From positions 1 through 64,000 of IMG/VR virus record IMGVR_UViG_3300042691_026427: a stretch of 64,000 nucleotides of DNA; one strand, written 5' to 3'. Below the pieces are notes generated by a model. The model did not search any database. It was not told the origin of the DNA and saw nothing but the letters and a program-made list of their open reading frames with translations. Origin of the DNA: a virus. Shown one piece after another: positions 31,091-38,139 of this stretch (position 1 is the stretch's first letter; each line of letters starts with the position of its first letter). The translations under genes were made by a program, and so were the position numbers.

Positions 31091-31368
31091 GACCACCTTA
31101 GAATAAACATAGTCATATCTTTTTCACTTTTGAAATAAAACCTGCGTTCTTTCTCAAACCAGCGAGCACCACTGTTTCCATATTGGCCTCGACACCATTC
31201 GGTGGCTAGTTCTGTAGTGTTTTCGTATTTGTTCTTTTCAGTTACAGGCAAACTGACCCAATGATACTCACCTATCCAGCCTTTGGCCTTGCCCGTTTGC
31301 ATTGGTTCTAATGCTGGCTCCATTGACACTCCATTAAACACGCTTGTGTTAAAAGATCCGATACTCAT
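31087..31368 (-). CDS. LRW-motif small protein, paralogue 1
   Basis: 93 residues ending with FKSEKDMTMFILRWS. Pattern shared with neighbours: W-C about 30 residues before the end, an aromatic-rich middle (RWFEKERRFYF), then F-x-F...D-x-x-x-F-x-LRW. Part of an array of five diverged copies in 31087-32740. Function unknown. Confidence 0.66.
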   Translation of the reverse strand: MSIGSFNTSVFNGVSMEPALEPMQTGKAKGWIGEYHWVSLPVTEKNKYENTTELATEWCRGQYGNSGARWFEKERRFYFKSEKDMTMFILRWS

Positions 31369-31407
31369 CTTACAAGTCCTTTGATAATTTCATATTGACG
31401 AACAGCT

Positions 31408-31665
31408 TCATGACCAGTGTATCCTAAACATTGTTGCTACCCGGGCGTCTTTGAATGCGTATTGATTGCCAGCTTTGGCCCAACCGTGTTCTCCGGCATA
31501 TTGCTTACACCATTGTATTACAGTGGTTAGACTGTTATGCTTCCATGGATCAATTTGACATGTGTGCCATCCACTTTGGCACATTAGGCTGAACAATATT
31601 TCAGCGTCAATTTCCTTAGCAATCTCTGCAGATAGTATTGCCGAATATTCTTCTTCTAATGTCAT
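31408..31665 (-). CDS. LRW-motif small protein, paralogue 2
   Basis: 85 residues from MTLEEEYSAIL, the ATG in an ATGA overlap. Contains WCKQYAGEHGWAKAG and ends YAFKDARVATMFRIHWS, the family tail with H replacing R. AGGTGG upstream belongs to the preceding gene's final Arg-Trp codons and serves as Shine-Dalgarno site. Confidence 0.66.
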   Translation of the reverse strand: MTLEEEYSAILSAEIAKEIDAEILFSLMCQSGWHTCQIDPWKHNSLTTVIQWCKQYAGEHGWAKAGNQYAFKDARVATMFRIHWS

Positions 31666-31919
31666 AACCACCTCAAAATAAACAATAACAAATCTTGTTC
31701 GTAAGCAAAGCAGAATCTATACTTGCCTGGCTGGTCTCTACCTGCCCAAAATAAACACCAGCGTCCGGATCGATAATCTATAGCTTCCCAACGCTGACCA
31801 AAATGTTCTGCACACCATCGAGCTGCGTCATTATGTTTTTTAGAATCTATTAGCACTTCGTGATCTAAGTGTCTAAATTCTTCATTAACGATTTTAGGTT
31901 CTTGCACTGCCACTTCCAA
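31662..31919 (-). CDS. LRW-motif small protein, paralogue 3
   Basis: Up to 85 residues. The start is uncertain: TTG at 31919 or a GTG at 31907 with GGAAG 5 nt upstream. Contains RWCAEHFGQRWEAIDYRSGRW and the tail FAYEQDLLLFILRWL. Confidence 0.62.
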   Translation of the reverse strand: MEVAVQEPKIVNEEFRHLDHEVLIDSKKHNDAARWCAEHFGQRWEAIDYRSGRWCLFWAGRDQPGKYRFCFAYEQDLLLFILRWL

Positions 31920-32148
31920 ACTTCAAAGCAAACATACTGGAGTATTTTTCACCTTTGTTCATAAATTTGAAGATAAGTTTTTCTTCGGCATGCCACACTG
32001 ACCATTCGAAGTCAAGGCCCATAATTAGTCCTTGATCCTTGCACCATTCTGCTAGTTCAATAGCATGATTGCTGGCATGATGCAGTTTCATAAAGTCCAG
32101 GTGCTTGTATTGAACTATCGTATCGAACGGTATATGCAGTTCAATCAT
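31894..32148 (-). CDS. LRW-motif small protein, paralogue 4 (degenerate tail)
   Basis: 84 residues. AEWCKDQGLIMGLDFEW and LIFKFMNKGEKYSSMFALKF correspond to the family core. The LRW ending has become LKFGSG, so this is the most diverged member. It overlaps its neighbours on both sides. Confidence 0.62.
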   Translation of the reverse strand: MIELHIPFDTIVQYKHLDFMKLHHASNHAIELAEWCKDQGLIMGLDFEWSVWHAEEKLIFKFMNKGEKYSSMFALKFGSGSART

Positions 32149-32495
32149 CTAATGACTACTAGATCTTCTCGACTGCGATCGCTGTAAATTTTATGGCCGC
32201 GCTCTCGAATAAGTTCCGCTGTATATTGCGGATCTTCTTTCCATTGTTGTTTCCAGAATGCTTCATCTAAACTAACATCGCAGTCTACTGCATATATTTC
32301 ATAGTGGCGATGTGTATTAAATCTGGCTCTCATGATCAGCTGCTGAACAATACTGTCTAGTGGATTTCGAATCCGTGATTGATCCTTCAACATTCGCATG
32401 AGATTTTCTTTGTCGTGATGCTCATACTGACTAATTGGAATAATACTTTCAATACCAAGTTGATCCCACGAAAATATAAATGCGTTAGTAGTCAT
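32145..32495 (-). CDS. hypothetical protein (116 aa)
   Basis: Embedded in the paralogue array but different in sequence: MTTNAFIFSWDQLGIESIIP at the start, then RMLKDQSRIRNPLDSIVQQL and a C-terminal segment RGHKIYSDRSREDLVVIR. It overlaps its neighbours by 4 nt, so it is co-translated. No family recognised. Confidence 0.6.
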   Translation of the reverse strand: MTTNAFIFSWDQLGIESIIPISQYEHHDKENLMRMLKDQSRIRNPLDSIVQQLIMRARFNTHRHYEIYAVDCDVSLDEAFWKQQWKEDPQYTAELIRERGHKIYSDRSREDLVVIR

Positions 32496-32740
32496 AAGAA
32501 TTTCCCAATGTATTCAACAGCCAACTGCTCTTCAGCAATAATTTCTGCATTCCACCGCAGTGCCATTACCAGTGCATCTTTATTACTTTTAAAAACAAAG
32601 TCCATATAGTTGACATTGGCGTGGGTTTGAAATCTGTCCCCAGGCAACCCAAAATATTCGATTGCCCAGGCACAGACTTCATTCCAGTAGGTGTCGTTAT
32701 CGTACTCTCTTGTCCAGGATATGCGAACTGTTGATCTCAT
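32492..32740 (-). CDS. LRW-motif small protein, paralogue 5
   Basis: 82 residues. VCAWAIEYFGLPGDRF and FVFKSNKDALVMALRWNAE match the shared core. It has a 16-residue tail beyond the LRW motif. The start overlaps the stop of the phosphoesterase gene (ATGA), so the whole array follows the promoter at 33556-33584. Confidence 0.64.
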   Translation of the reverse strand: MRSTVRISWTREYDNDTYWNEVCAWAIEYFGLPGDRFQTHANVNYMDFVFKSNKDALVMALRWNAEIIAEEQLAVEYIGKFL

Positions 32741-33549
32741 ACTTCAAAATACTGTCCAGCTAGAAATCCGTTGTCTTCTTCCCAGGGAATATATCCACGT
32801 GGGTTGCAAACAACACGAGTATCACCGACCATATAGTCTACAGGATCATGAACATGCCCATGCACCCATACTTTAATGTTGGGATTGTCCAAAATCAAGT
32901 TAGACAGATCCGAAACATAAGCACCATTGCTCAACTCGCCTTTATATTTGTCATTGATACTCATATAAGTTGGACCCATGTGAGTGATCACTACTACTGG
33001 CATGTCAGCATACTGTTTGGCCTTTTCTTCAATGTAACGCTTGCTCTCGATGTGCATGTTGACAGTATCCATAGGACGCATCTTGTGGTATGCGTTGTAC
33101 TGGGGATAATGAAAAGTGATAGCCTTGTAGTCGTTCATATAGTTCTGCATAGAGTGCAAGGTTATAGGGTCACCTTTGTTCATATCAGTCCACAAAGTGG
33201 CACCAATAAAAACTACACCTTCGTAGACTTCGCACTGATTTTCCAGCACGGTTATATTCTTTGGCAACACACGTTCTAGTTCAGCTTTGGTTTTCCAAAA
33301 CTTTCCACGATAATGTTCGTGGTTTCCCATAACGTAAAACACTTTTTTATATTTTGCACACTCGAATTCAAAGAAGTCATAGCAGGGAAACTTGCCGCCA
33401 GTGTACGGCAACTCTTTGGTGCTGTGATGTTCGTGAACTAACTCGCGAGCTTCGCAAGCATCGCCCGCAACAATAAGAACATCTCCGCCAGGTAGCTCGA
33501 GATGTTTACTGATATCCAAATGCAGGTCTGATAAGAATTGTATGTTCAT
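32737..33549 (-). CDS. calcineurin-like metallophosphoesterase
   Basis: 270 residues from MNIQFLSDLHLD. FLSDLHLD, VAGDACE, VMGNHEHYRG, VVITHMGP and WVHGHVHDP are the five metal-binding motifs. Acts on a phosphoester (nucleotide, RNA end or sugar phosphate); specificity not inferable. The promoter's -10 ends 6-7 nt before this ATG, so the mRNA would begin at or next to the start codon. An earlier in-frame ATG overlaps the -10 box and cannot be transcribed from it. Confidence 0.88.
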   Translation of the reverse strand: MNIQFLSDLHLDISKHLELPGGDVLIVAGDACEARELVHEHHSTKELPYTGGKFPCYDFFEFECAKYKKVFYVMGNHEHYRGKFWKTKAELERVLPKNITVLENQCEVYEGVVFIGATLWTDMNKGDPITLHSMQNYMNDYKAITFHYPQYNAYHKMRPMDTVNMHIESKRYIEEKAKQYADMPVVVITHMGPTYMSINDKYKGELSNGAYVSDLSNLILDNPNIKVWVHGHVHDPVDYMVGDTRVVCNPRGYIPWEEDNGFLAGQYFEV

Positions 33550-33555
33550 AGAGTT

Positions 33556-33584
33556 ATTATACATGATTTTTATTTAAAAGTCAA
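33556..33584 (-). promoter_or_regulatory. sigma70-type promoter, leaderless configuration
   Basis: TTGACT (33579-33584), 17 nt, TATAAT (33556-33561), with the phosphoesterase ATG at 33549. Confidence 0.85.
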
Positions 33585-33588
33585 GCCA

Positions 33589-33611
33589 CAAAAAAAGAGC
33601 CAATGGGCTCA
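33589..33611 (-). terminator. rho-independent terminator
   Basis: GAGCC-CATT-GGCTC followed by seven T on the minus strand, directly after the 70-aa gene. Confidence 0.88.
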
Positions 33612-33612
33612 T

Positions 33613-33825
33613 TTATTGTCTGCGCTTCTTCCAATTGTATTCAACACCATCTGGACAAAGTCCATCTTCTATACTGTCTACTCCGAACTTGCCGACTATT
33701 TCCATTCCATTACCTATTATGGTAACAAATACTGCTACAGTCTTTGCCCAATCCATCGCTGGACCTAAGTTATCAAATTCTCTATCAAATTGGTCATCGC
33801 CTATCTTCCATAGGACTTTATACAT
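33613..33825 (-). CDS. hypothetical protein (70 aa)
   Basis: A strong AAAGGAGAG site precedes the ATG. Sequence MYKVLWKIGDDQFDREFDN with a central hydrophobic stretch (VAVFVTIIGNGMEIVGKFG) and basic end WKKRRQ. It lies between two terminators, after the TROVE gene. No family recognised. Confidence 0.68.
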   Translation of the reverse strand: MYKVLWKIGDDQFDREFDNLGPAMDWAKTVAVFVTIIGNGMEIVGKFGVDSIEDGLCPDGVEYNWKKRRQ

Positions 33826-33836
33826 TTCTCTCCTTT

Positions 33837-33863
33837 ATAAAAAATGGGGCACTAAGGCCCCAT
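33837..33863 (-). terminator. rho-independent terminator after the TROVE gene
   Basis: ATGGGGC-CTTA-GTGCCCCAT followed by a T run on the minus strand. It ends the transcript that starts at the promoter 35762-35790. Confidence 0.87.
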
Positions 33864-33870
33864 AAACACA

Positions 33871-35268
33871 TTAAGCAATTACGCTGTAACGTGGACTGTT
33901 TAGTGTCGCCAACATTACGTTGGTTGGATCTAAATCTTCTGCCTTCAAGATTGAAGTCATGATGCTTGGGCTGAACCCAGACACCAATGCAACTCCCTTC
34001 TTGTCGAACTTGACTGGACTTTGTCCCGCCTTAGCGTTCAAGTTCCAGAATACAATGTTTGGCACAGTGTATCCTGCTTCGGCAAACTTACGTTCGATCA
34101 TTTGCATAGCAGAGTCATCGTGACGAGCACATTGATCAAACTGCATATCACTCATGATCAGAACATACTTTGGCATGTCGTTGGCACTAACACCACCTGC
34201 CTTGGCAACACGCAACACTTCTTCAAATGCGGCGTTTAGGTTAGTGTTCATGTCCCAATCTGCTCGTTGCAACTGTGCCAACTTGCTGGTCAAGTTACCC
34301 TTCAAGATTTCGATCTTGCTCTTTGCAGAGAAAGTCAAAAACATGTCCTTGAATGGACCAGTGTTCTTGTCAGCGAGGTACAGGCCCAAGCTAACGCAAA
34401 CGTCCATACAAGTCAAGTTGGCGTTTCCACCAACTGGGCAGCTCATAGAGCCCGATACGTCACACATTGGTAACACCAGTTCATCACCGATGTAGTTTGG
34501 CAATGCATCCCATTGGGCTTGCATTACAGTGGCATCGCCGCCAAACTTGTTGCTCTTGATGACATCGTAAGGGTAAACAGCCGAAGCGTTTACCTTTGCT
34601 TCACCAGTAACCAACTTGCCCTTGTAAGCTTCATACCCTGCGGCATCGTGCTTCTTAAAGGCCTTTTGGTAACGTGCAGCCGCAAGCGACGGCACATGGC
34701 TATAGTTGATGTTGGTCCAGTCGTTGGCACACATGTTCTGTTCCACAGTCTTGCTCAAAGAGACAAGGCTCTTACGGTAAAACTTTGGGCTCATTCCGAA
34801 GAATGTGCGGATTTCTGCGGCCAATGCACCCTGACGTGGCATCCACTTTGCAGCCAGGCCGTTACGTTCACGAAGAGCGTCACCGATTAGGGTAAATGCC
34901 TGTGCCTTTGCTTCCTTAGAAGTAAAGATCAACAGGTCATCCCAACGACCAAATTCTGCAAGGTGAGGGATCAAACGAGCCAACGCCTTAGGGTTAGTCT
35001 TTTCAAGATTCAAAAGAATCTTACGCACGACTTCACGTTCGCCTGCGCCACCACGGACGTCACGTGCCCACATCAAAAGACGTAGGGCCAGTGTTTCGTC
35101 CTGTGCAAGGGCACGGGCAAATTGGGTGCTCAAGTCCTTACCACGGCTTGCGCCAATAGTGAAGAACAGATCAACAAGATCGCTCTTGCTGGAATCGAAA
35201 GTCTTCATACCGTTATCGGTACGGACAGTCTTAGGTACGGTCTTAACCGCTTGAACAAATGCGTTCAT
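33871..35268 (-). CDS. TROVE/Ro60-like (DUF2828-like) vWA RNA-binding protein
   Basis: 465 residues. The N-terminal HEAT-like part carries the TROVE hallmarks: FFTIGASRGKDL, LRLLMWARDVRGGAGERE and LAEFGRWDDLLIF. The C-terminal vWA domain has the MIDAS motif LPMCDVSGSMS (D-x-S-x-S) and later KYVLIMSDMQFDQC. Ro60/Rsr proteins form a ring that binds Y RNAs and misfolded RNA ends. Two tandem structured RNAs with a consensus promoter lie in its leader (35329-35737). DUF2828 proteins share the fold but have no proven Y RNA; that is the alternative. Confidence 0.84.
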   Translation of the reverse strand: MNAFVQAVKTVPKTVRTDNGMKTFDSSKSDLVDLFFTIGASRGKDLSTQFARALAQDETLALRLLMWARDVRGGAGEREVVRKILLNLEKTNPKALARLIPHLAEFGRWDDLLIFTSKEAKAQAFTLIGDALRERNGLAAKWMPRQGALAAEIRTFFGMSPKFYRKSLVSLSKTVEQNMCANDWTNINYSHVPSLAAARYQKAFKKHDAAGYEAYKGKLVTGEAKVNASAVYPYDVIKSNKFGGDATVMQAQWDALPNYIGDELVLPMCDVSGSMSCPVGGNANLTCMDVCVSLGLYLADKNTGPFKDMFLTFSAKSKIEILKGNLTSKLAQLQRADWDMNTNLNAAFEEVLRVAKAGGVSANDMPKYVLIMSDMQFDQCARHDDSAMQMIERKFAEAGYTVPNIVFWNLNAKAGQSPVKFDKKGVALVSGFSPSIMTSILKAEDLDPTNVMLATLNSPRYSVIA

Positions 35269-35328
35269 TTTATTTTCCTTCAGGTTACTTTTAAATTAAA
35301 AAATTATGCTGTATATAACCTATACAAC
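35269..35328 (-). other. leader between the ncRNAs and the TROVE gene
   Basis: About 60 A/T-rich bases with AAGG about 7 nt before the ATG (AACCTGAAGGAAAATAAA ATG) and the CCTGTT flank of element (e). No gene. Confidence 0.5.
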
Positions 35329-35564
35329 AGGATGGGTGGAACCGTAATATTTTTTCTGGCCAACTTTCCCCAGTATATCGGTTCAGTTCCTTGGCCCTAT
35401 CCTAACTTGTGTCTGCGTTAGAAAACATATATGTCTTTCCATAAGTCGTCAGTTCCATTAGTGTTATAGTTTATACATTTCTGTATTCCTACTACAGCCT
35501 TTCCACGGGCCACTGTCTACTGCATTTACGGCTTTAGTATTGTTTAAATTGCTGAATCCATCCT
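35329..35564 (-). ncRNA. Y-RNA-like element (e), long form
   Basis: Closing stem AGGATGG/CCATCCT with ATT-CAGCAA after the 5' strand and CCTGTT after the 3' strand, as in the five other elements. The roughly 220 enclosed bases fold into several hairpins, including GGCCAA/TTGGCC and GGAAC/GTTCC. It is the second RNA of a tandem pair in the TROVE leader. Confidence 0.68.
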
Positions 35565-35574
35565 AGGATTTAAC

Positions 35575-35737
35575 AGGTTAGTTGTTGACTGCTTTTATTT
35601 TACTCAGGCCATCACTCTGAGCTTGTTGGTCTATTTCAATAGCTACCTTCACAGCACTTGGGCGAACCTTTGTGCTCCAGCGGACTACCATAGGGTCCAA
35701 CGATCCATAGTAATATGAATGTTGCTGTACCTAACCT
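35575..35737 (-). ncRNA. Y-RNA-like element (f), tRNA-mimic form
   Basis: Closing stem AGGTTAG/CTAACCT with GTA-CAGCAA and 3' flank CCTGTT. Inside, in 5' to 3' order: D-arm-like GGAC-CCTATGGTA-GTCC (35682-35698), AGCAC...GTGCT containing GGTTCG, a capped stem CTAT-TGAA-ATAG, and CTCAG-AGTGATGGC-CTGAG. The sequence GGTTCG, capped stem, D-like arm parallels the permuted tRNA domain of element (a). It begins about 18 nt after the predicted transcription start. Confidence 0.7.
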
Positions 35738-35761
35738 TAAAAACTTACTGTCTAAGCATTT

Positions 35762-35790
35762 ATTATATAGTAACTTAATTATCTTGTCAA
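35762..35790 (-). promoter_or_regulatory. sigma70-type promoter of the ncRNA pair and TROVE gene
   Basis: TTGACA (35785-35790), 17 nt, TATAAT (35762-35767): perfect consensus, no ORF for 490 nt downstream. Confidence 0.92.
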
Positions 35791-35817
35791 TACTTTTTTG
35801 GCACTAAAATAGCCAAA

Positions 35818-36588
35818 TTATACACGAATTCCATAAGTTACTACTTGCCACTTATATCCATTCCAGCGACTGTTAACTTTCATTAACGAATTACGTCGAA
35901 TGTCATGAAAAATTGGCACACCTTTTACATCAAAAATCATGCTGTCAACTAGATTAAAAAAGCTACTGGCAACACAATGAATTTCAGATGCATTTTCAAT
36001 GAGCTTTTTATATTGCAACATGTTCTCCGCTTGCCCTGGGCGTACTTCGATAATTTTTTTTGGCTCGAGTCCCCTAGCAGCTCTGTATGTAGGAACATCG
36101 ATAGCAATACCTTCTGGATGATCACTGGCATATCGATGTACCAAAATGTAATCATCAACACCTTCAGTTAACCAAGTGTATAGTTCGTCTGAACCTGTGA
36201 TAGTTTTGGGCATGTGAAAATCTAGATATCTCATTTTGTATGGAATATCCCAATTTTCATATAATTGCTGTTGCCAATGTATTTGTATCTGTTCTAATTC
36301 GCAACCTTTTCTATCAATTTCTTGAGTAATTAAAGGCAAACTTTTTAGATGAATAATATCTGGATTGGCCGTTAAAAAAACATCTTCTTGATCATTGCTG
36401 TAGAATCTCCAAACTTCAATATTTGGATAATCTTGATATAAACATTTGAGTGTTTCAAAATATTCACCTCTAGCCGGATAGTACAATTTTTTGCACATCC
36501 TTGCATAGTGATGCACAATAGGACTCATTACAAATGCATCACCTAATCCTACGCATCTATCAAAAAATAATTTATTAAATTTTGTCAT
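35818..36588 (-). CDS. GT-B glycosyltransferase-like protein (family 9-like)
   Basis: 256 residues. FDRCVGLGDAFVMSPIVHHYA gives the G-x-GD N-terminal signature of heptosyltransferase-like proteins; KKIIEVRPGQAENMLQYKKLI and IHCVASSFFNLVDSM match the C-terminal half (conserved Ser-Ser loop). Similar in kind to the proteins at 4348 and 37147. Stop-start overlap of 4 nt with the exonuclease gene upstream. Confidence 0.62.
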   Translation of the reverse strand: MTKFNKLFFDRCVGLGDAFVMSPIVHHYARMCKKLYYPARGEYFETLKCLYQDYPNIEVWRFYSNDQEDVFLTANPDIIHLKSLPLITQEIDRKGCELEQIQIHWQQQLYENWDIPYKMRYLDFHMPKTITGSDELYTWLTEGVDDYILVHRYASDHPEGIAIDVPTYRAARGLEPKKIIEVRPGQAENMLQYKKLIENASEIHCVASSFFNLVDSMIFDVKGVPIFHDIRRNSLMKVNSRWNGYKWQVVTYGIRV

Positions 36589-37115
36589 TTTTGCCGAATT
36601 TTTAATTTAGTATAAATGTTTTGCACTCCGACGGCCTGGCGAATAGCATCTTGCAAGGCATCGTGTTTACTGCCTTTTGGCATATCAGGATCATATCCTA
36701 GATCAAACAATGTGCGAGTATCACGCAGTTGCCAAAAATTCCAAGGCAAAGGCTTGTTTAATTGTCGATAGATATTTTCAATAATGACCAAGTCGAAGGT
36801 AGCACCGTGACTCCAAAATGCATCACAGCCCCAGGCGAACTTATGGAACTGATCCATAGCATCCACTAACGAAATACGATTGTCCGGACTAAATGCTTCT
36901 TCCATAACTACTGGATCTTGCTTACTCCACCAATCAATTGTGTTGGGATCTATTTCTCTGCCCAACTTGTCTTGATCATCGAGGTCAATACGGAAGTACA
37001 GTTTATCTCCGTATCCGTTGCCCCAGGGATTGAAATGTACAGCACCTAGGCTAAGAACTACTGCGTTTGGGGAAACTGCCATAGTCTCCATATCGATCAT
37101 AAGATGTTTTGTCAT
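36585..37115 (-). CDS. dexA: DnaQ-fold 3'-5' exonuclease (T4 DexA-like)
   Basis: 176 residues. MIDMETMAVS holds the D-x-E metal ligands, FWSHGATFDLVIIE the second Asp motif, and KHDALQDA the final His-x-x-x-Asp. It matches DexA, the T4 exonuclease A that degrades DNA or RNA ends. The sigma70-type -10 box ends 6-7 nt before this ATG, indicating a leaderless early mRNA. Confidence 0.85.
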   Translation of the reverse strand: MTKHLMIDMETMAVSPNAVVLSLGAVHFNPWGNGYGDKLYFRIDLDDQDKLGREIDPNTIDWWSKQDPVVMEEAFSPDNRISLVDAMDQFHKFAWGCDAFWSHGATFDLVIIENIYRQLNKPLPWNFWQLRDTRTLFDLGYDPDMPKGSKHDALQDAIRQAVGVQNIYTKLKIRQK

Positions 37116-37121
37116 CTTATC

Positions 37122-37150
37122 ATTATACTATAAACAGGAACAAAAGTCAA
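37122..37150 (-). promoter_or_regulatory. sigma70-type promoter of the exonuclease gene, leaderless
   Basis: TTGACT (37145-37150), 17 nt, TATAAT (37122-37127); ATG at 37115. Same geometry as the promoter at 33556-33584. Confidence 0.87.
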
Positions 37151-37902
37151 ATTTTAACTTCGTCGGGATAGAGGCAGTATTGCCAATCCAATCTAAATAT
37201 TCTTGGCAAATCGACAAAACTAGGGGGCATATACCTACTGATCAAATGACAAGGTACTGTTTTTGGAAGATACACTTCGGCTAAAATAGGAACAGACGTA
37301 TCTACCGTAATTAATCTACTGCATTTTTCAATGACTTTGATCCAATCAAATACTGAGTATCCTTCTAGTTCTGTCATGTAAATTGCTTTTCCCGGAGGTG
37401 GGCTAATATTGATAACGTGAGAACTGCAATTTTGATTGATTAAGGTATATTCTGTATCGTCTTTAAGATCTAATACGTTATAGAACAAATTGTTTTCTTT
37501 GTCCATATTTCTGTTTATTTTTACATATTGTTGCCAGTCTTGATAATCAACGTCTGCGGCCGAATACTTTCCGGCCATCATATCATTTCTTTCTATAGTA
37601 GAAGGACCACAACTTAGATAAATGAATTCATCTGCTATCACTGGTTTTCGAAACAGTGCATTAGTAGAACCCATTAGATAATAGAATTGCTCAGAAAATT
37701 CAAAAGAATCTTTCAAAGTTCTATTGTTGTTCATTAAAGGAAACGATATCCTTGGTCCTTGGAGGTATGGGACTATCCAGCTGTAAAATTCAAATAACGG
37801 AAATACAATTTTGTATCCTAACTTTCGATAGTGATGCACTACCTTTTGAATGAATATAATATCTCCAACGCCTTGTGGTTGGTAAATGAAACAGGTTTTC
37901 AT
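37147..37902 (-). CDS. GT-B glycosyltransferase-like protein (family 9-like)
   Basis: 251 residues. FIYQPQGVGDIIFIQKVVHHY shows the QGxGD signature and LITVDTSVPILAEVYLP the C-terminal D-T/S motif of GT9-type proteins. Less conserved elsewhere. It follows S21 by 3 nt. Probable glycan-modifying enzyme of unknown specificity. Confidence 0.6.
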   Translation of the reverse strand: MKTCFIYQPQGVGDIIFIQKVVHHYRKLGYKIVFPLFEFYSWIVPYLQGPRISFPLMNNNRTLKDSFEFSEQFYYLMGSTNALFRKPVIADEFIYLSCGPSTIERNDMMAGKYSAADVDYQDWQQYVKINRNMDKENNLFYNVLDLKDDTEYTLINQNCSSHVINISPPPGKAIYMTELEGYSVFDWIKVIEKCSRLITVDTSVPILAEVYLPKTVPCHLISRYMPPSFVDLPRIFRLDWQYCLYPDEVKI

Positions 37903-37905
37903 CTA

Positions 37906-38139
37906 TTAAAATAGTTTCTTTGGTAAGCTATCAGCTTCTAATTTTTTAAGCCAGCGAGCTCTTGCAGCTCCCTTTTTACGTTTTTTTTCAGTTGTGGGCT
38001 TTTCGTAGGCAGTTCTTTTAATGATGTCAATCAACTTGTTGCTTTCGTCGACTTTCTTCTTAAATTTACGTAGTGCAGAAACAATATTACCGTCTCGTAC
38101 CTCTACAGTAATGCCCTTTTTATGATAGTTTTTTGTCAT
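37906..38139 (-). CDS. rpsU: ribosomal protein bS21
   Basis: 77 residues from MTKNYHKKG. ITVEVRDGNIVSALRKFKKK is the S21 core that contacts the 16S 3' domain, followed by a basic tail (EKKRKKGAARARWLKKL). S21 is the ribosomal protein most often carried by phages. It probably exchanges into host ribosomes and may favour phage mRNAs. It overlaps the clpX end by 20 nt. An earlier in-frame ATG at 38151 is less likely. Confidence 0.9.
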   Translation of the reverse strand: MTKNYHKKGITVEVRDGNIVSALRKFKKKVDESNKLIDIIKRTAYEKPTTEKKRKKGAARARWLKKLEADSLPKKLF

